Source of the DNA: Yinghuangia soli
GTDB taxonomy: Bacteria > Actinomycetota > Actinomycetes > Streptomycetales > Streptomycetaceae
Reading direction: 5' to 3'
Assembly (NCBI RefSeq): GCF_021502675.1
Contig: NZ_JAKFHA010000008.1
Coordinates: 1-35,633, forward strand
Length of the DNA: 35,633 bases
Below, piece by piece: positions 15,542 through 23,747 of the stretch (position 1 is its first letter; each line of letters begins with the position of its first letter). The translations under genes were made by a program, and so were the position numbers. The notes below the pieces were generated by a model that worked only from the letters and a program-made list of their open reading frames with translations, was not told where the DNA came from and searched no databases.

Positions 15542-16102
15542 TCAGCCGTTCAGCGCCGCGACGCCGGCCGCGGCGAACTTCTGGTCCAGGTCGCCGGACG
15601 GGGCGCCGGCCACGCCGATGCCCGCGATCGGCGCGTTGTCCACCGCGACGGGAGCGCCGCCGCCGAGGAACAGGGTGCCCGGGATGTCCTTCAGGTTCGG
15701 GGTCTGCTCGAGGCGCTTGACCAGGTCGGTGGTCGGCGCGTTCCACGACACCGCGGTGTACGCCTTCTTCTCCGCCGACTCGTACGACTGCGGGCCGGCG
15801 CCGTCGCCGCGCAGCGTCACGATGGTGTTGCCGTTGCGGTCGACGACCGCGACCGAGACCCGCTGGTTCTCCTTCTCCGCGGCGTCCAGCGCGGCCTGCG
15901 CGGCCTTGGTCGCGGCGTCGATGGTCAGGTGGGTGCTCTGCGTGGTGTTCGCAGCCGGCGCGGCGGCGGCCGGCGGCTGGGCGGCGTTGCCGTTCCCGTT
16001 GCCGCCGGTGTTGGCCGAGGCGACACCCGCGACCGCGACGCCGAGGGCGGCGGTGGCGACGGCACCGGTGATGACACGGGAGCGGATCGAGGTCTTGTCC
16101 AT
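15542..16102 (-). CDS. Secreted HbpS/GlcG-family heme-binding-like protein
   Basis: ATG 16102 has AGGAG 8 bp upstream; 186 aa. A Sec-type signal (ITGAVATAALGVAVAGVASA) is followed by an Asn/Gly/Pro/Ala linker to about residue 55. One GlcG/HbpS domain then follows: LTIDAATKAAQAALDAAE, SVAVVDRNGNTIVTLRGDG, SAEKKAYTAVSWNAPT, GGGAPVAV and GIGVAGAPSGDLDQ. Family members include HbpS of Streptomyces, an extracellular heme-binding octamer that senses redox stress with the SenS/SenR two-component system. No senS or senR lies beside this gene, so it may act alone or with a distant partner. The domain assignment is firm; heme binding is inferred. Confidence 0.87.
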   Translation of the reverse strand: MDKTSIRSRVITGAVATAALGVAVAGVASANTGGNGNGNAAQPPAAAAPAANTTQSTHLTIDAATKAAQAALDAAEKENQRVSVAVVDRNGNTIVTLRGDGAGPQSYESAEKKAYTAVSWNAPTTDLVKRLEQTPNLKDIPGTLFLGGGAPVAVDNAPIAGIGVAGAPSGDLDQKFAAAGVAALNG

Positions 16103-16208
16103 GGCTGAGCTCCTGGGGAGTAGTCGGGTCCGGAGAGATTCCGGTGCGGGCCGCGGGCCGCGGGCCGGGCCTGAGGCCTTGGCTTGCTGCCCTGTGCTCT
16201 CAATCCTG

Positions 16209-16224
16209 GGCCCGGATCCGGGCC
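16209..16224. promoter_or_regulatory. 16-bp perfect palindrome upstream of the HbpS-like gene
   Basis: GGCCCGGATCCGGGCC is self-complementary and lies 107 bp upstream of the HbpS-like start, within the 348-bp divergent gap (16103-16450). It could be an operator, but G+C-rich palindromes arise easily here. The rest of that gap shows GC-repeat text and the separate site at 16344-16374. Confidence 0.3.
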
Positions 16225-16343
16225 TCACCGGTCGGCCCACCGGTTCGTTCGCGGACCGCGGCCCGGCGGACCCCGGCATCGACCGATCGGATGACCCGAA
16301 GGGCATAAGGGCAGCTCAGAGGTGGTGCAGTGGGGAATGGGGG

Positions 16344-16374
16344 TTGACTTTCGCGAGGATTAGCCATTGGCTAA
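16344..16374 (+). promoter_or_regulatory. Promoter/operator of the decarboxylase operon
   Basis: TTGACT at 16344-16349 is a good -35 match. About 10 bp downstream lies the palindrome TTAGCCA-T-TGGCTAA (16360-16374, perfect 7-bp arms), covering the expected -10 position. It is the most symmetrical A+T-richer element in the gap and is well placed to block polymerase. The TetR protein encoded at the end of the same operon (19550) is the likely ligand, by inference. Confidence 0.5.
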
Positions 16375-16450
16375 CCGCGCATCGGCCCGGCACCCGCGGC
16401 CGTGCGCCGGCCCCGGCCGGCCGGTCGCTCGGCCCGGAGGAGACCGCACG

Positions 16451-18190
16451 ATGAGCACCGAGACCCCCGCCGCCCCTGTCGTCCCCGCAGACCGCGCAGA
16501 CCGCGCAGACCGCGCGGCCGCCGGACCCGGCACCACCACGATCGCCGCCCGGCTCATCGCCCGGCTGCGCGAGCTCGGCGTCGAGCACCTCTTCGGGGTC
16601 CCGGCCGACTACAACCTGGCCTTCCTCGACCGCGTGCACGGAACCGAGCTCGCCTTCGTGGGCACCTGCAACGAGCTGGGCGCCGCCTACGCCGCCGACG
16701 GCTACGCCCGGCTGCGCGGCGCCGGGGCGCTGCTCACCACCTTCGGCGTCGGCGAGCTCAGCGCGGTCAACGGCATCGGCGGCGCCTACGCGGAATCCGT
16801 GCCGGTCGTCGAGATCGTCGGCGCCCCGGCGACCCGCGTCGCCGACGCCGGGCTGCCGATGCACCACACCATGGCGGACGGCGACTTCGGCCGCTTCGAA
16901 CGCCTGCACGCGGAAGTCACCTGCGACCGCGTCACGCTGACCGCCGACCACGCCGCCGAGGAGATGGACCGCGTCCTGCGCGCCTGCCGGCAGCACAGCC
17001 GCCCGGTCCGCATCGCCCTCCCCGCCGACCTCGTGGACGCGCCCGCCCCGGTCCCCGAGGAACCGCTCGTCTCCGGCGCCCCCGTCCCGGCGGAACTGCT
17101 CGACGCGTTCCGCACCGCCGCGGGCGCGCTGCTCGCCGGTGCCGTGCGTCCCGCGGTGCTCGCCGACCATCTGGCCGAGCGGCACGGCGCGTTCGAGGCC
17201 TTGGCGGACCTGGTGGCCGCCGGGCCCCTGCCGGTCGCGGTGATGAACATGGGCAAGGGCGTCGCCGACGAGAGCGCCCCGACGTTCGCCGGGATGTACG
17301 TCGGCGCCGGCAGCGCCCCGGCCACGCGCGCCGTCGTCGAGGACGCGGACTGCCTGATCGCCGTCGGCGTGCTCATCAGCGACGGCAACTCCGGGGGCTT
17401 CAGCCACGCCTTCCCGGCCGGCCGCACGATCGACGTGCAGCCGTACCACGCGCGGATCGGCGACGCGTCCTTCCCCGGACTGCCCATGGACCAGGCCCTC
17501 GCAGTGCTGACCGACCTGGTCAAGGGCAGCGTGCGCGGCGTGCTCCCGGTCCTGCCCGCGCGGCCGGCCGCACCCGCCGGTGCACCGGACGAGCCGCTGA
17601 CCCAGGCGGTGCTGTGGGACCGCTTCGCGGCGTTCGTCCGCCCGGGAGACGTCGTCGCCGCCGAGCAGGGCACCTCGTTCTTCGGCGTGGCCGAGACCCG
17701 CATGCCCGCGGGCGTCACCGTCGTCGCGCAGGTGCTGTGGTCGTCCATCGGCTACACGCTGCCCGCGGCGCTCGGCACCTGCGTCGCCGCTCCGCACCGG
17801 CGTACCGTGCTGGCCATCGGCGACGGCTCGCTGCAGCTGACCGCCCAGGAGATCGGCACCTTCGCCCGGACCGGCAGCACGCCGGTGATCCTCGTCGTCA
17901 ACAACGGCGGTTACTCGATCGAACGCGCGATCCACCCCACCGACGCGCCGTACAACGACATCGCGCCGTGGCGCTACACCGAACTGCCCGCGGCACTGGG
18001 CTGCGGCGACCACGCGCTGGCCTTCCGCGCGACCACCCCCGCGGAACTCGACGCCGCGCTCGCCGCCGCGGACCGCAATCCCGACCGCATGGTCCTCGTG
18101 GAAGCCGTCGTCGGCCCCGAGGACTACCCCGGCCGCCTCGCCGCGATCGCCGCCAAATACCGCCGCCCGGCACCCGCGTCCCAGGCCTGA
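16451..18190 (+). CDS. Thiamine-diphosphate 2-oxoacid decarboxylase (pyruvate/indolepyruvate decarboxylase type)
   Basis: ATG 16451 follows GGAGGAG at about 16436; 579 aa. The fold has an N-terminal PYR domain with catalytic Glu75 (GTCNELGAAYAADGYAR), the tandem His138-His139 (MHHTMADGDFGRF) characteristic of pyruvate/indolepyruvate decarboxylases, and a C-terminal cofactor motif Gly457-Asp-Gly-Ser ending at Asn484-Asn485 (VVNNGGYSIERAI). The reaction is non-oxidative decarboxylation of a 2-oxoacid to an aldehyde in the cytoplasm. A branched or aromatic substrate is more likely than pyruvate because the next gene makes 2-oxoacids from 2-hydroxyacids. The first 25 residues are an unusual leader with three tandem Ala-Asp-Arg units, encoded by a 9-bp repeat at 16487-16513. 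Confidence 0.88.
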   Translation: MSTETPAAPVVPADRADRADRAAAGPGTTTIAARLIARLRELGVEHLFGVPADYNLAFLDRVHGTELAFVGTCNELGAAYAADGYARLRGAGALLTTFGVGELSAVNGIGGAYAESVPVVEIVGAPATRVADAGLPMHHTMADGDFGRFERLHAEVTCDRVTLTADHAAEEMDRVLRACRQHSRPVRIALPADLVDAPAPVPEEPLVSGAPVPAELLDAFRTAAGALLAGAVRPAVLADHLAERHGAFEALADLVAAGPLPVAVMNMGKGVADESAPTFAGMYVGAGSAPATRAVVEDADCLIAVGVLISDGNSGGFSHAFPAGRTIDVQPYHARIGDASFPGLPMDQALAVLTDLVKGSVRGVLPVLPARPAAPAGAPDEPLTQAVLWDRFAAFVRPGDVVAAEQGTSFFGVAETRMPAGVTVVAQVLWSSIGYTLPAALGTCVAAPHRRTVLAIGDGSLQLTAQEIGTFARTGSTPVILVVNNGGYSIERAIHPTDAPYNDIAPWRYTELPAALGCGDHALAFRATTPAELDAALAAADRNPDRMVLVEAVVGPEDYPGRLAAIAAKYRRPAPASQA

Positions 18191-18254
18191 CCGGCCCCGG
18201 ACTCCCGGTCCCCGCCGCAGCGGCGGACCGCCGAACGACCTCGGAGGACCAACC

Positions 18255-19553
18255 ATGGCCGACCGCCTCGGCGGGCTCCCCGCCCTCGCCAGACCGCTTC
18301 TGTCCGACCTCGCCGCGCTGGCCACCGGCCGCAACGGGCGCGGCGGCGTCGGACCGCTCAACATCGACGACGTCCGGGCGCGGGCCCGCAAGCGCTCGTG
18401 CGCCCTGCCCTTCTCGTACGTCGACTCCGCGGCCGAGGACTTCGCCACCCACCGGGCGAACCTGCGGGCGTTCGACGAGGTCACCCTGCGGCCCGACCTG
18501 CTCACCGACGTCCGCGACCGGGACCGCTCGATCACGCTGTTCGGCCGCACGCTCGCCTCGCCCGTCCTGCTCGCGCCCACCGGGATGCCCGGCATCCAGC
18601 ACGCCGACGCGGAGTTCGCCGGCGCCGGGGCGGCGCACGCCGCGGGGACCGTCTTCACCGTGAGCATGGCGTCCAGCCACTCCGTCACCCGCATCGCCGA
18701 ACGCTGCCCCGGGCCGCTCTGGTTCCAGCTCTACCCGTGGGGCAATGCCGACGACTTCACCCCGTACGTCGAACTCGCCGCCCGGGCCGGGTGCGAGGCC
18801 CTCGTCGTCACCCTCGACACCCCGGTCGGCGGCAACCGCGAAGCCGACATCCGCACCGGATTCACCATGCCGCCCCGGCTCTCCCGCGCGAACGCCGGCG
18901 AAGTCCTGCGCCACCCGGTCCGGTTCGGCCGCTGGATCCGGACCCTGGCGGCCGGCCCCGGCATCGCCATGGGCAACATCGCCGAGACCGGCGTCACCGG
19001 CGGCATGAACGCGGTCCACCAGGCCACCAAGTTCGAGGCCAAGTTCGTGCCGGGTTTCTCCGCCGCCGAACTCGCCCTGGTCCGCCGCCTCTGGGACGGC
19101 CCGCTCCTGGTCAAGGGCATCACCACCGCCGAGCAGGCCCGGCGGGCCCGCGCCGCGGGCGTCGACGGCGTCATCGTGTCCAACCACGGCGGACGCCAAC
19201 TCGACGGCCTCCCCGCCTCTTTGCGCGCCCTCCCGGAGGTCGCCGAGGCGCTGGACGGCACCGGAACCGAGATCCTCCTGGACGGCGGCATCCGCCGCGG
19301 CACCGACGTCCTCAAGGCCCTCGCCCTCGGCGCCCGCGCGGTCATGATCGGCCGTCCGTGGGTCTGGGGCCTGGCCGCAGCCGGGCGCCCCGGTGTCGAC
19401 ACCGTGCTGCGGATCCTGCACACCGAGATCGAGCGCGACATGGCCCTGATGGGCGTCCGCACCCTCGCCGATCTCGGCCCGCGCCACGTCAACGTGCCCG
19501 CGGCCTGGGCCTACGCCGCGCCCCGCGAGGCATCCACGACACTGGCCCCATGA
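18255..19553 (+). CDS. FMN-dependent alpha-hydroxy-acid oxidase/dehydrogenase
   Basis: ATG 18255 has GGAGG at 18243-18247; 432 aa, somewhat longer than the ~360-400 aa norm because of an N-terminal extension. FMN-enzyme landmarks are LLAPTGMPGIQH, WFQLYPWG, Lys287 (LLVKGIT), catalytic His311 with Arg (VSNHGGRQLDG) and DGGIRRGTDVLKALALGA with IGRPWVWGL. It oxidises an L-2-hydroxyacid such as lactate, mandelate or a related compound to the 2-oxoacid. Next to a 2-oxoacid decarboxylase it suggests a two-step route from hydroxyacid to oxoacid to aldehyde, like the mandelate pathway (hydroxyacid oxidase plus benzoylformate decarboxylase). The decarboxylase's His pair argues against true benzoylformate decarboxylase, so the substrate stays open. 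Confidence 0.88.
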   Translation: MADRLGGLPALARPLLSDLAALATGRNGRGGVGPLNIDDVRARARKRSCALPFSYVDSAAEDFATHRANLRAFDEVTLRPDLLTDVRDRDRSITLFGRTLASPVLLAPTGMPGIQHADAEFAGAGAAHAAGTVFTVSMASSHSVTRIAERCPGPLWFQLYPWGNADDFTPYVELAARAGCEALVVTLDTPVGGNREADIRTGFTMPPRLSRANAGEVLRHPVRFGRWIRTLAAGPGIAMGNIAETGVTGGMNAVHQATKFEAKFVPGFSAAELALVRRLWDGPLLVKGITTAEQARRARAAGVDGVIVSNHGGRQLDGLPASLRALPEVAEALDGTGTEILLDGGIRRGTDVLKALALGARAVMIGRPWVWGLAAAGRPGVDTVLRILHTEIERDMALMGVRTLADLGPRHVNVPAAWAYAAPREASTTLAP

Positions 19554-20164
19554 CGAACGACCCGGCCTCCGCCCCCGAGCAGATCCTCGCCGCCGCGACC
19601 GAGCTCTTCCACGAACGCAGCCCCGCGGCGGTCTCGCTCCGGGAGATCGCCCGGCGGGCGGAGGTGAACTACGGGCTGATCCACCACTACTTCAAGAGCA
19701 AGGAGGCCGTGCTCGGCGAGGTCTTCCGGGCCTCCGCCCAGCAGGGCGGCCGCCTCGTCGCGGACGCCCCGGACAGCGCCACCGCCTTGGCCCGTCTCGC
19801 GCAGGACCCGCGCGCCTTCGCCCGCATGCTGGCCTGGGCGGTGCTCGACAGCGACACGTCCCAGGTCTTCGCGCACTCCTCCCCGGCGATGCGGCACATC
19901 GCCGACCTCATCGCCGCGGAGTGGGCCTCCGCCCCGGCGGCAACCCCGCCTGCCGCGGAGCCCCCCGCCCACGACCCGCGCGTGGTCGCCGCCACATCGG
20001 TGCTGACCCTGCTCGGCTGGAGCCTGTTCGCCCCGTACGTCTTCCCGGCCGCGGGCCTCGAGGACCGCGACGAGGACGACGTCCGCACCGAGGTCCTGGC
20101 CCTGCTCGCCAAGATGACCACCGCCGCAGCACCGCCGGCCCCCCGGGGAACGGCAGACGCGTAG
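19550..20164 (+). CDS. TetR-family regulator of the hydroxyacid operon
   Basis: ATG 19550 overlaps the oxidase stop in an ATGA arrangement, so the 204-aa regulator is translationally coupled. Its N-terminal HTH is typical: ILAAATELFHERSPAAVSLREI, then ARRAEVNYGLIHHYFKSKEAVL. The C-terminal helices have an Ala/Pro-rich loop near residue 130. A regulator at the operon end implies autoregulation; the palindrome at 16360-16374 is the best visible target. The ligand is probably a hydroxyacid, oxoacid or aldehyde of the pathway (inference). Confidence 0.9.
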   Translation: MTNDPASAPEQILAAATELFHERSPAAVSLREIARRAEVNYGLIHHYFKSKEAVLGEVFRASAQQGGRLVADAPDSATALARLAQDPRAFARMLAWAVLDSDTSQVFAHSSPAMRHIADLIAAEWASAPAATPPAAEPPAHDPRVVAATSVLTLLGWSLFAPYVFPAAGLEDRDEDDVRTEVLALLAKMTTAAAPPAPRGTADA

Positions 20165-20308
20165 GCGGGAGAGCACCGACACGGCTCCTGCGGCAGGCCC
20201 GACCATCGGATCACGTTCGGGGGACGGGCGATTTCCTCTACCGCGCCCCGCTCGTTTGGCACGGCGTATGCCGAGGGGCGGCGTGCTTGGGGCGATGGGG
20301 GAGCTGCT

Positions 20309-22702
20309 TTGCGGCGTCGGCGTTGGGGCACTGCGGCTGCCGGGGCGGTGGCCGCTGCGGTGGCGGGACTGGCGGCCGCCTGGGCGGTGCTGGGCGTGGA
20401 GTACGCGGGCAACGCGGCATCGGTCCTCGCCGCGACGAGCGTGCTGGGCGCACTGTGGATGTGGGCCGACCGGGCCCGGTACGGGCGTTCCACGGCCGGT
20501 CAGATCGACGAGGCCGCCGGTGCGCTGTCCCGCCTCGTCCTCCAGCAGTGGAGCCGCGAGGCCGCACTGCGCCGACTGCAGGACCCTGCACCGCTGTCGG
20601 TCCGCTGGAAGGACACCGCACGGCCGGTCGCCGACCACCGCGGCCTCACCGGTGGCGCGTTCACCTGCTCGGTGGCGGATCCGGGTGAACTGGCATCCGC
20701 CTTCCGGGCGTTGGCCCGCCGCAGACTTGTCGTCCTCGGCCCGCCCGGGTCCGGCAAGACCACCTTGGCCGTGCTGCTGACCCTGGAACTCGCGCGTACC
20801 CGGGCCCCCGACGAGCCGGTGCCGGTCCTGCTCTCCCTGGCCTCCTTCGACCCGGCCCGCAGCACCTTGCCGCACTGGCTGCGGCGGCAGATCGCCGCCG
20901 AGTACCCGGCGCTGCGCGACACTGCGGCCTACGGTCCCAGCGCGATCGCCGACCTGGTCGCCGCGCAGCGGGTCCTCCCGGTCCTGGACGGCCTCGACGA
21001 GATGACCGAGCACCACCGGGCGCAGGCGCTGGCCGCGGTCAACGATGCGCTGGCGGGCGGCGGTTCGGTCGTCCTGACCAGCCGCACCCCGGCCTACGCC
21101 CAGGCCGTCGCGGCCGGCGACGTGCTCACCGCGGCCGCGGTCGTCGAACCCGACCCGGTGCCGCCGGACAGCGCGACCGACTACCTGCGGCTGGCCACGC
21201 CACCCTCCCTCGGCCCCGACCGCTGGCAGTTGCTCGCCGAGCACCTCCGCCGCGACCCCGCGGGCCCGGCGGCCACCGCGCTGTCGAGTCCGCTGATGCT
21301 CTCGCTGGCGCGGACCGTATACGCCACCCGCACCGCGGATCCCGCGGAACTCGCCGACCAAGCCCGGTTCCCGAACGCCCGCGCCGTCGAACGGCACCTG
21401 CTGGACGCCTTGGTCCCCGCCCTCTTCGCCCGCTCCGCCCGCCAGGACCAGGACGCCGACCGCCCGCTCCGCGCCTGGCGGCCGGAGCAGGCCCGGCAAT
21501 GGCTCACCCACCTGGCGCGGCGCCTGGACACCGCGGGCACCTACGACTTCGCCTGGTGGCGCATGCACCGGATGCTCCCCGCACTGGCCAAGCCCGCGCG
21601 CCGGGCTTGGGCGGCCGCGTCAGGGGCGGCGGTCCTGGCGATGCTCGGCAACATCGCCGCCGCGCTCGTCGAATCGCCGGTCTTCGTCGGCTTCACCGCG
21701 GCGGACTACGTGCTGTGGGCCGTCATGCCCGGGTTGCGCCTCGGGCTGCCGGTCCTGACCGTCGCCCTCGCCGCGGCCCAGGTGCGGACCTGCCGGCCGC
21801 GGCTTCCCCAAGCCCTGTCCGCGATCGGCCTCGCACTCGCCTACGGAATCGCGTACGGGTGCGCCGACGCGCTGGAGTGGCTGGTGTTCGGCTGGTGGTC
21901 CCAAGGCCGGTGCCCGCCCCTGGGCGTGGTGCTGGACAGCATGGTCCGCGTCGCCATCCTGCCGACATTCGCCGCGCTGCTGGTTCTCGCCTGTTCGGGC
22001 CTGCCGGTGCCGCCGGCGAGTCCGCAGCAGGCGACCGTGCGGGCCGGGGGAGTCCGGCTGCTCCGGTCCCTTGCCGTGGTGCCCGGCACCGTCGCCGTGT
22101 TCGTGCTGCTGTTCGTGGCCCTGCAGCAAGTGGCCTTCCCGGACAACCCGGGGTACGTCCAGGCGGGTGTCCTCGGCGTACTGCCGGGGGTCGGCCTGGC
22201 CGTCCTGCGCTGGGTGCGCGCGCCCGTCGCCGACGACGACCTGGTCACGCCGAGGTCGGGCCTGGCCGCCGACCGGCTCGTCTGCCTGCTCCTCGGCGCC
22301 TACGCAGCGGCCACGACCGTCCTCGTGATCGCCTGCCTGCCCGCGACCCACTACCAGGTCGGCAGCAGCGTCCTCGACACCTTGCAGGCCTTGTGGACCT
22401 GGACCGATACGTACGCACTGCCCTACGCGCTGGCCGCGGCGGTCCTGGGGGCGCTCGCGACCGCGTTTCCCTACTATCTGGCCGCGCGCCTCCGCTTGGC
22501 CGCCCGCGGCGAGCTGCCCTTCCGGCTGCAGGCCTTCCTCGAGGACGCCCATCGCCTGGGCGTCCTGCGCCGAGTGGGTCCCGTCTACCAGTTCCGCCAT
22601 GCGCTTCTGCAGGACCACCTCGCCACGACACCCGTACCCGCCCAGCGGCAGCCTGCGCACACCACCGCCCAGGGCACTCTGTCCGGTCATTCTTATCTTT
22701 GA
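20309..22702 (+). CDS. NACHT NTPase with polytopic membrane C-terminus
   Basis: The start is TTG 20309, supported by GGGGGAG about 5 bp upstream; 797 aa. Two N-terminal hydrophobic helices (~8-50) are followed by a NACHT domain: Walker A GPPGSGKTT (Lys150), Walker B LPVLDGLDEM (Asp227, Asp230-Glu231) and a VVLTSRTPAYAQ sensor segment. A winged-helix-like portion extends to about 410. The remainder has roughly eight hydrophobic segments (~430-740), ending with a QFLEDAHRLGVLRRVG-like segment, QAFLEDAHRLGVLRRVG, and YQFRHALLQDHLA, seen in related actinomycete NACHT proteins. NACHT proteins act as ATP-driven switches, some in anti-phage immunity. No effector or sensor gene adjoins, so that role is unproven. 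The stop is 41 bp before the VanB-like gene. Confidence 0.82.
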   Translation: MRRRRWGTAAAGAVAAAVAGLAAAWAVLGVEYAGNAASVLAATSVLGALWMWADRARYGRSTAGQIDEAAGALSRLVLQQWSREAALRRLQDPAPLSVRWKDTARPVADHRGLTGGAFTCSVADPGELASAFRALARRRLVVLGPPGSGKTTLAVLLTLELARTRAPDEPVPVLLSLASFDPARSTLPHWLRRQIAAEYPALRDTAAYGPSAIADLVAAQRVLPVLDGLDEMTEHHRAQALAAVNDALAGGGSVVLTSRTPAYAQAVAAGDVLTAAAVVEPDPVPPDSATDYLRLATPPSLGPDRWQLLAEHLRRDPAGPAATALSSPLMLSLARTVYATRTADPAELADQARFPNARAVERHLLDALVPALFARSARQDQDADRPLRAWRPEQARQWLTHLARRLDTAGTYDFAWWRMHRMLPALAKPARRAWAAASGAAVLAMLGNIAAALVESPVFVGFTAADYVLWAVMPGLRLGLPVLTVALAAAQVRTCRPRLPQALSAIGLALAYGIAYGCADALEWLVFGWWSQGRCPPLGVVLDSMVRVAILPTFAALLVLACSGLPVPPASPQQATVRAGGVRLLRSLAVVPGTVAVFVLLFVALQQVAFPDNPGYVQAGVLGVLPGVGLAVLRWVRAPVADDDLVTPRSGLAADRLVCLLLGAYAAATTVLVIACLPATHYQVGSSVLDTLQALWTWTDTYALPYALAAAVLGALATAFPYYLAARLRLAARGELPFRLQAFLEDAHRLGVLRRVGPVYQFRHALLQDHLATTPVPAQRQPAHTTAQGTLSGHSYL

Positions 22703-22710
22703 TAAATTAT
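22693..22710. promoter_or_regulatory. GATAA/TTATC element upstream of the VanB-like operon
   Basis: TTATC-TTT-GATAA (22693-22705) is a 5-bp inverted repeat; GATAAATTAT (22701-22710) is the exact reverse complement of ATAATTTATC in the site at 28985-29004. It spans the end of the NACHT gene and the A+T-rich 41-bp gap before GTG 22744. This is the weakest of the three related sites. Confidence 0.45.
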
Positions 22711-22743
22711 TGGAAGATGGAATGAGCGAGCGAGGGGTCCCCT

Positions 22744-23733
22744 GTGACGCTGTCGGCCGAGACCGTGCTTCATGAACTCGAGATGGATGTGGTCGTGCGC
22801 TCGGTGCGCGTCGAGTCGGACGGTGTGCGTTCGCTCGAACTCGCGCCGGCCGCCGCGGGCGACCGGCTGCCGCCGTGGACGCCCGGCGCGCACATCGACG
22901 TGCTGCTGGGCAGCGGCGCCGATGCGCTGGTACGGCAGTACTCACTGTGCGGCGACGCGGGCGAAGCGGAGGACCGGGGCAGTTGGCGGATCGCGGTGCT
23001 CCGCACCGAGGACTCGCGCGGCGGGTCGCGCTACGTGCACGACACCCTCCGCGAGGGCGACATCGTCACCGTGCGCGGACCCCGCAACCACTTCGCGCTG
23101 GCCGGCAGCCCGCGCTACCTGTTCATCGCCGGCGGCATCGGCATAACGCCGATCCTCCCGATGCTCGCCCAGGCCGAGGCGGCCGGCGCCGATTGGCGGC
23201 TCGTCTACGGCGGCCGCAGCCGCGCCGCGATGGCCTTCACGGACCGGCTGGCGGCGTACGGTGGCAAGGTCGCCCTGGTTCCGCAGGACGAGCAGGGGCC
23301 GCTCGACCTCGACGGCCTGCTCGGCACCCCCGAGCCCGACACCCTGGTCTACTGCTGCGGCCCCGCCGGACTCCTCGACGCGGTCGAGGCCAAGTGCGCG
23401 TCCTGGCCCTCCGGCGTCCTGCACATGGAGCGCTTCACGCCGATCGCGGCGGACGACGCGCAGAACCTGGAGTTCACCGTCGTCCTGCAGCGCTCCGGGC
23501 TGACGCTGACCGTCCCCGCGGACAAGTCGGTCTACAGCGTCTGCCGGGAGAACGACGTCTCGGTCCTCGCCTCGTGCCTCGAAGGCATCTGCGGCACCTG
23601 CGAGACCGAGGTCCTGGACGGCGAGGTCGAGCACCGCGACGCGATCCTCGACGAACACGAACGGGCCGCGAACAACACCATGATGATCTGCGTCTCGCGC
23701 TGCCGCGGCGGCAAGCTCACGCTCGACCTGTGA
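22744..23733 (+). CDS. VanB-type oxidoreductase (flavin reductase with 2Fe-2S ferredoxin domain)
   Basis: GTG 22744 has GAGGGG just upstream; 329 aa. Domain order is a flavin-binding barrel (RQYSLCG, then SRYVHDTLREGD), an NAD(P)H domain (FIAGGIGITPILPML and VYCCGPAGLLDAV) and a C-terminal plant-type ferredoxin with ligands Cys278, Cys283, Cys286 and Cys316. All four cysteines are intact. This is the class Ia reductase architecture (VanB, phthalate dioxygenase reductase) that passes electrons from NAD(P)H to a Rieske oxygenase. The gene directly precedes a Rieske-like subunit in an operon with an aldehyde dehydrogenase. Because that subunit has lost ligands, the reductase may instead serve the P450 at 31832 (speculative). 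Confidence 0.92.
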   Translation: MTLSAETVLHELEMDVVVRSVRVESDGVRSLELAPAAAGDRLPPWTPGAHIDVLLGSGADALVRQYSLCGDAGEAEDRGSWRIAVLRTEDSRGGSRYVHDTLREGDIVTVRGPRNHFALAGSPRYLFIAGGIGITPILPMLAQAEAAGADWRLVYGGRSRAAMAFTDRLAAYGGKVALVPQDEQGPLDLDGLLGTPEPDTLVYCCGPAGLLDAVEAKCASWPSGVLHMERFTPIAADDAQNLEFTVVLQRSGLTLTVPADKSVYSVCRENDVSVLASCLEGICGTCETEVLDGEVEHRDAILDEHERAANNTMMICVSRCRGGKLTLDL

Positions 23734-23747
23734 CCCCGGAGGCCACC

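Noticed and set aside
16316-18694. A 792-codon minus-strand frame over the decarboxylase operon
   Set aside because: Low-complexity antisense translation with no recognisable domain; the plus strand carries clear catalytic motifs and ribosome binding sites.
20309-22702. Declaring the NACHT gene a phage-defence system
   Set aside because: No nuclease, protease, reverse transcriptase or other defence gene adjoins, and membrane NACHT proteins are frequent in actinomycetes with unknown roles.
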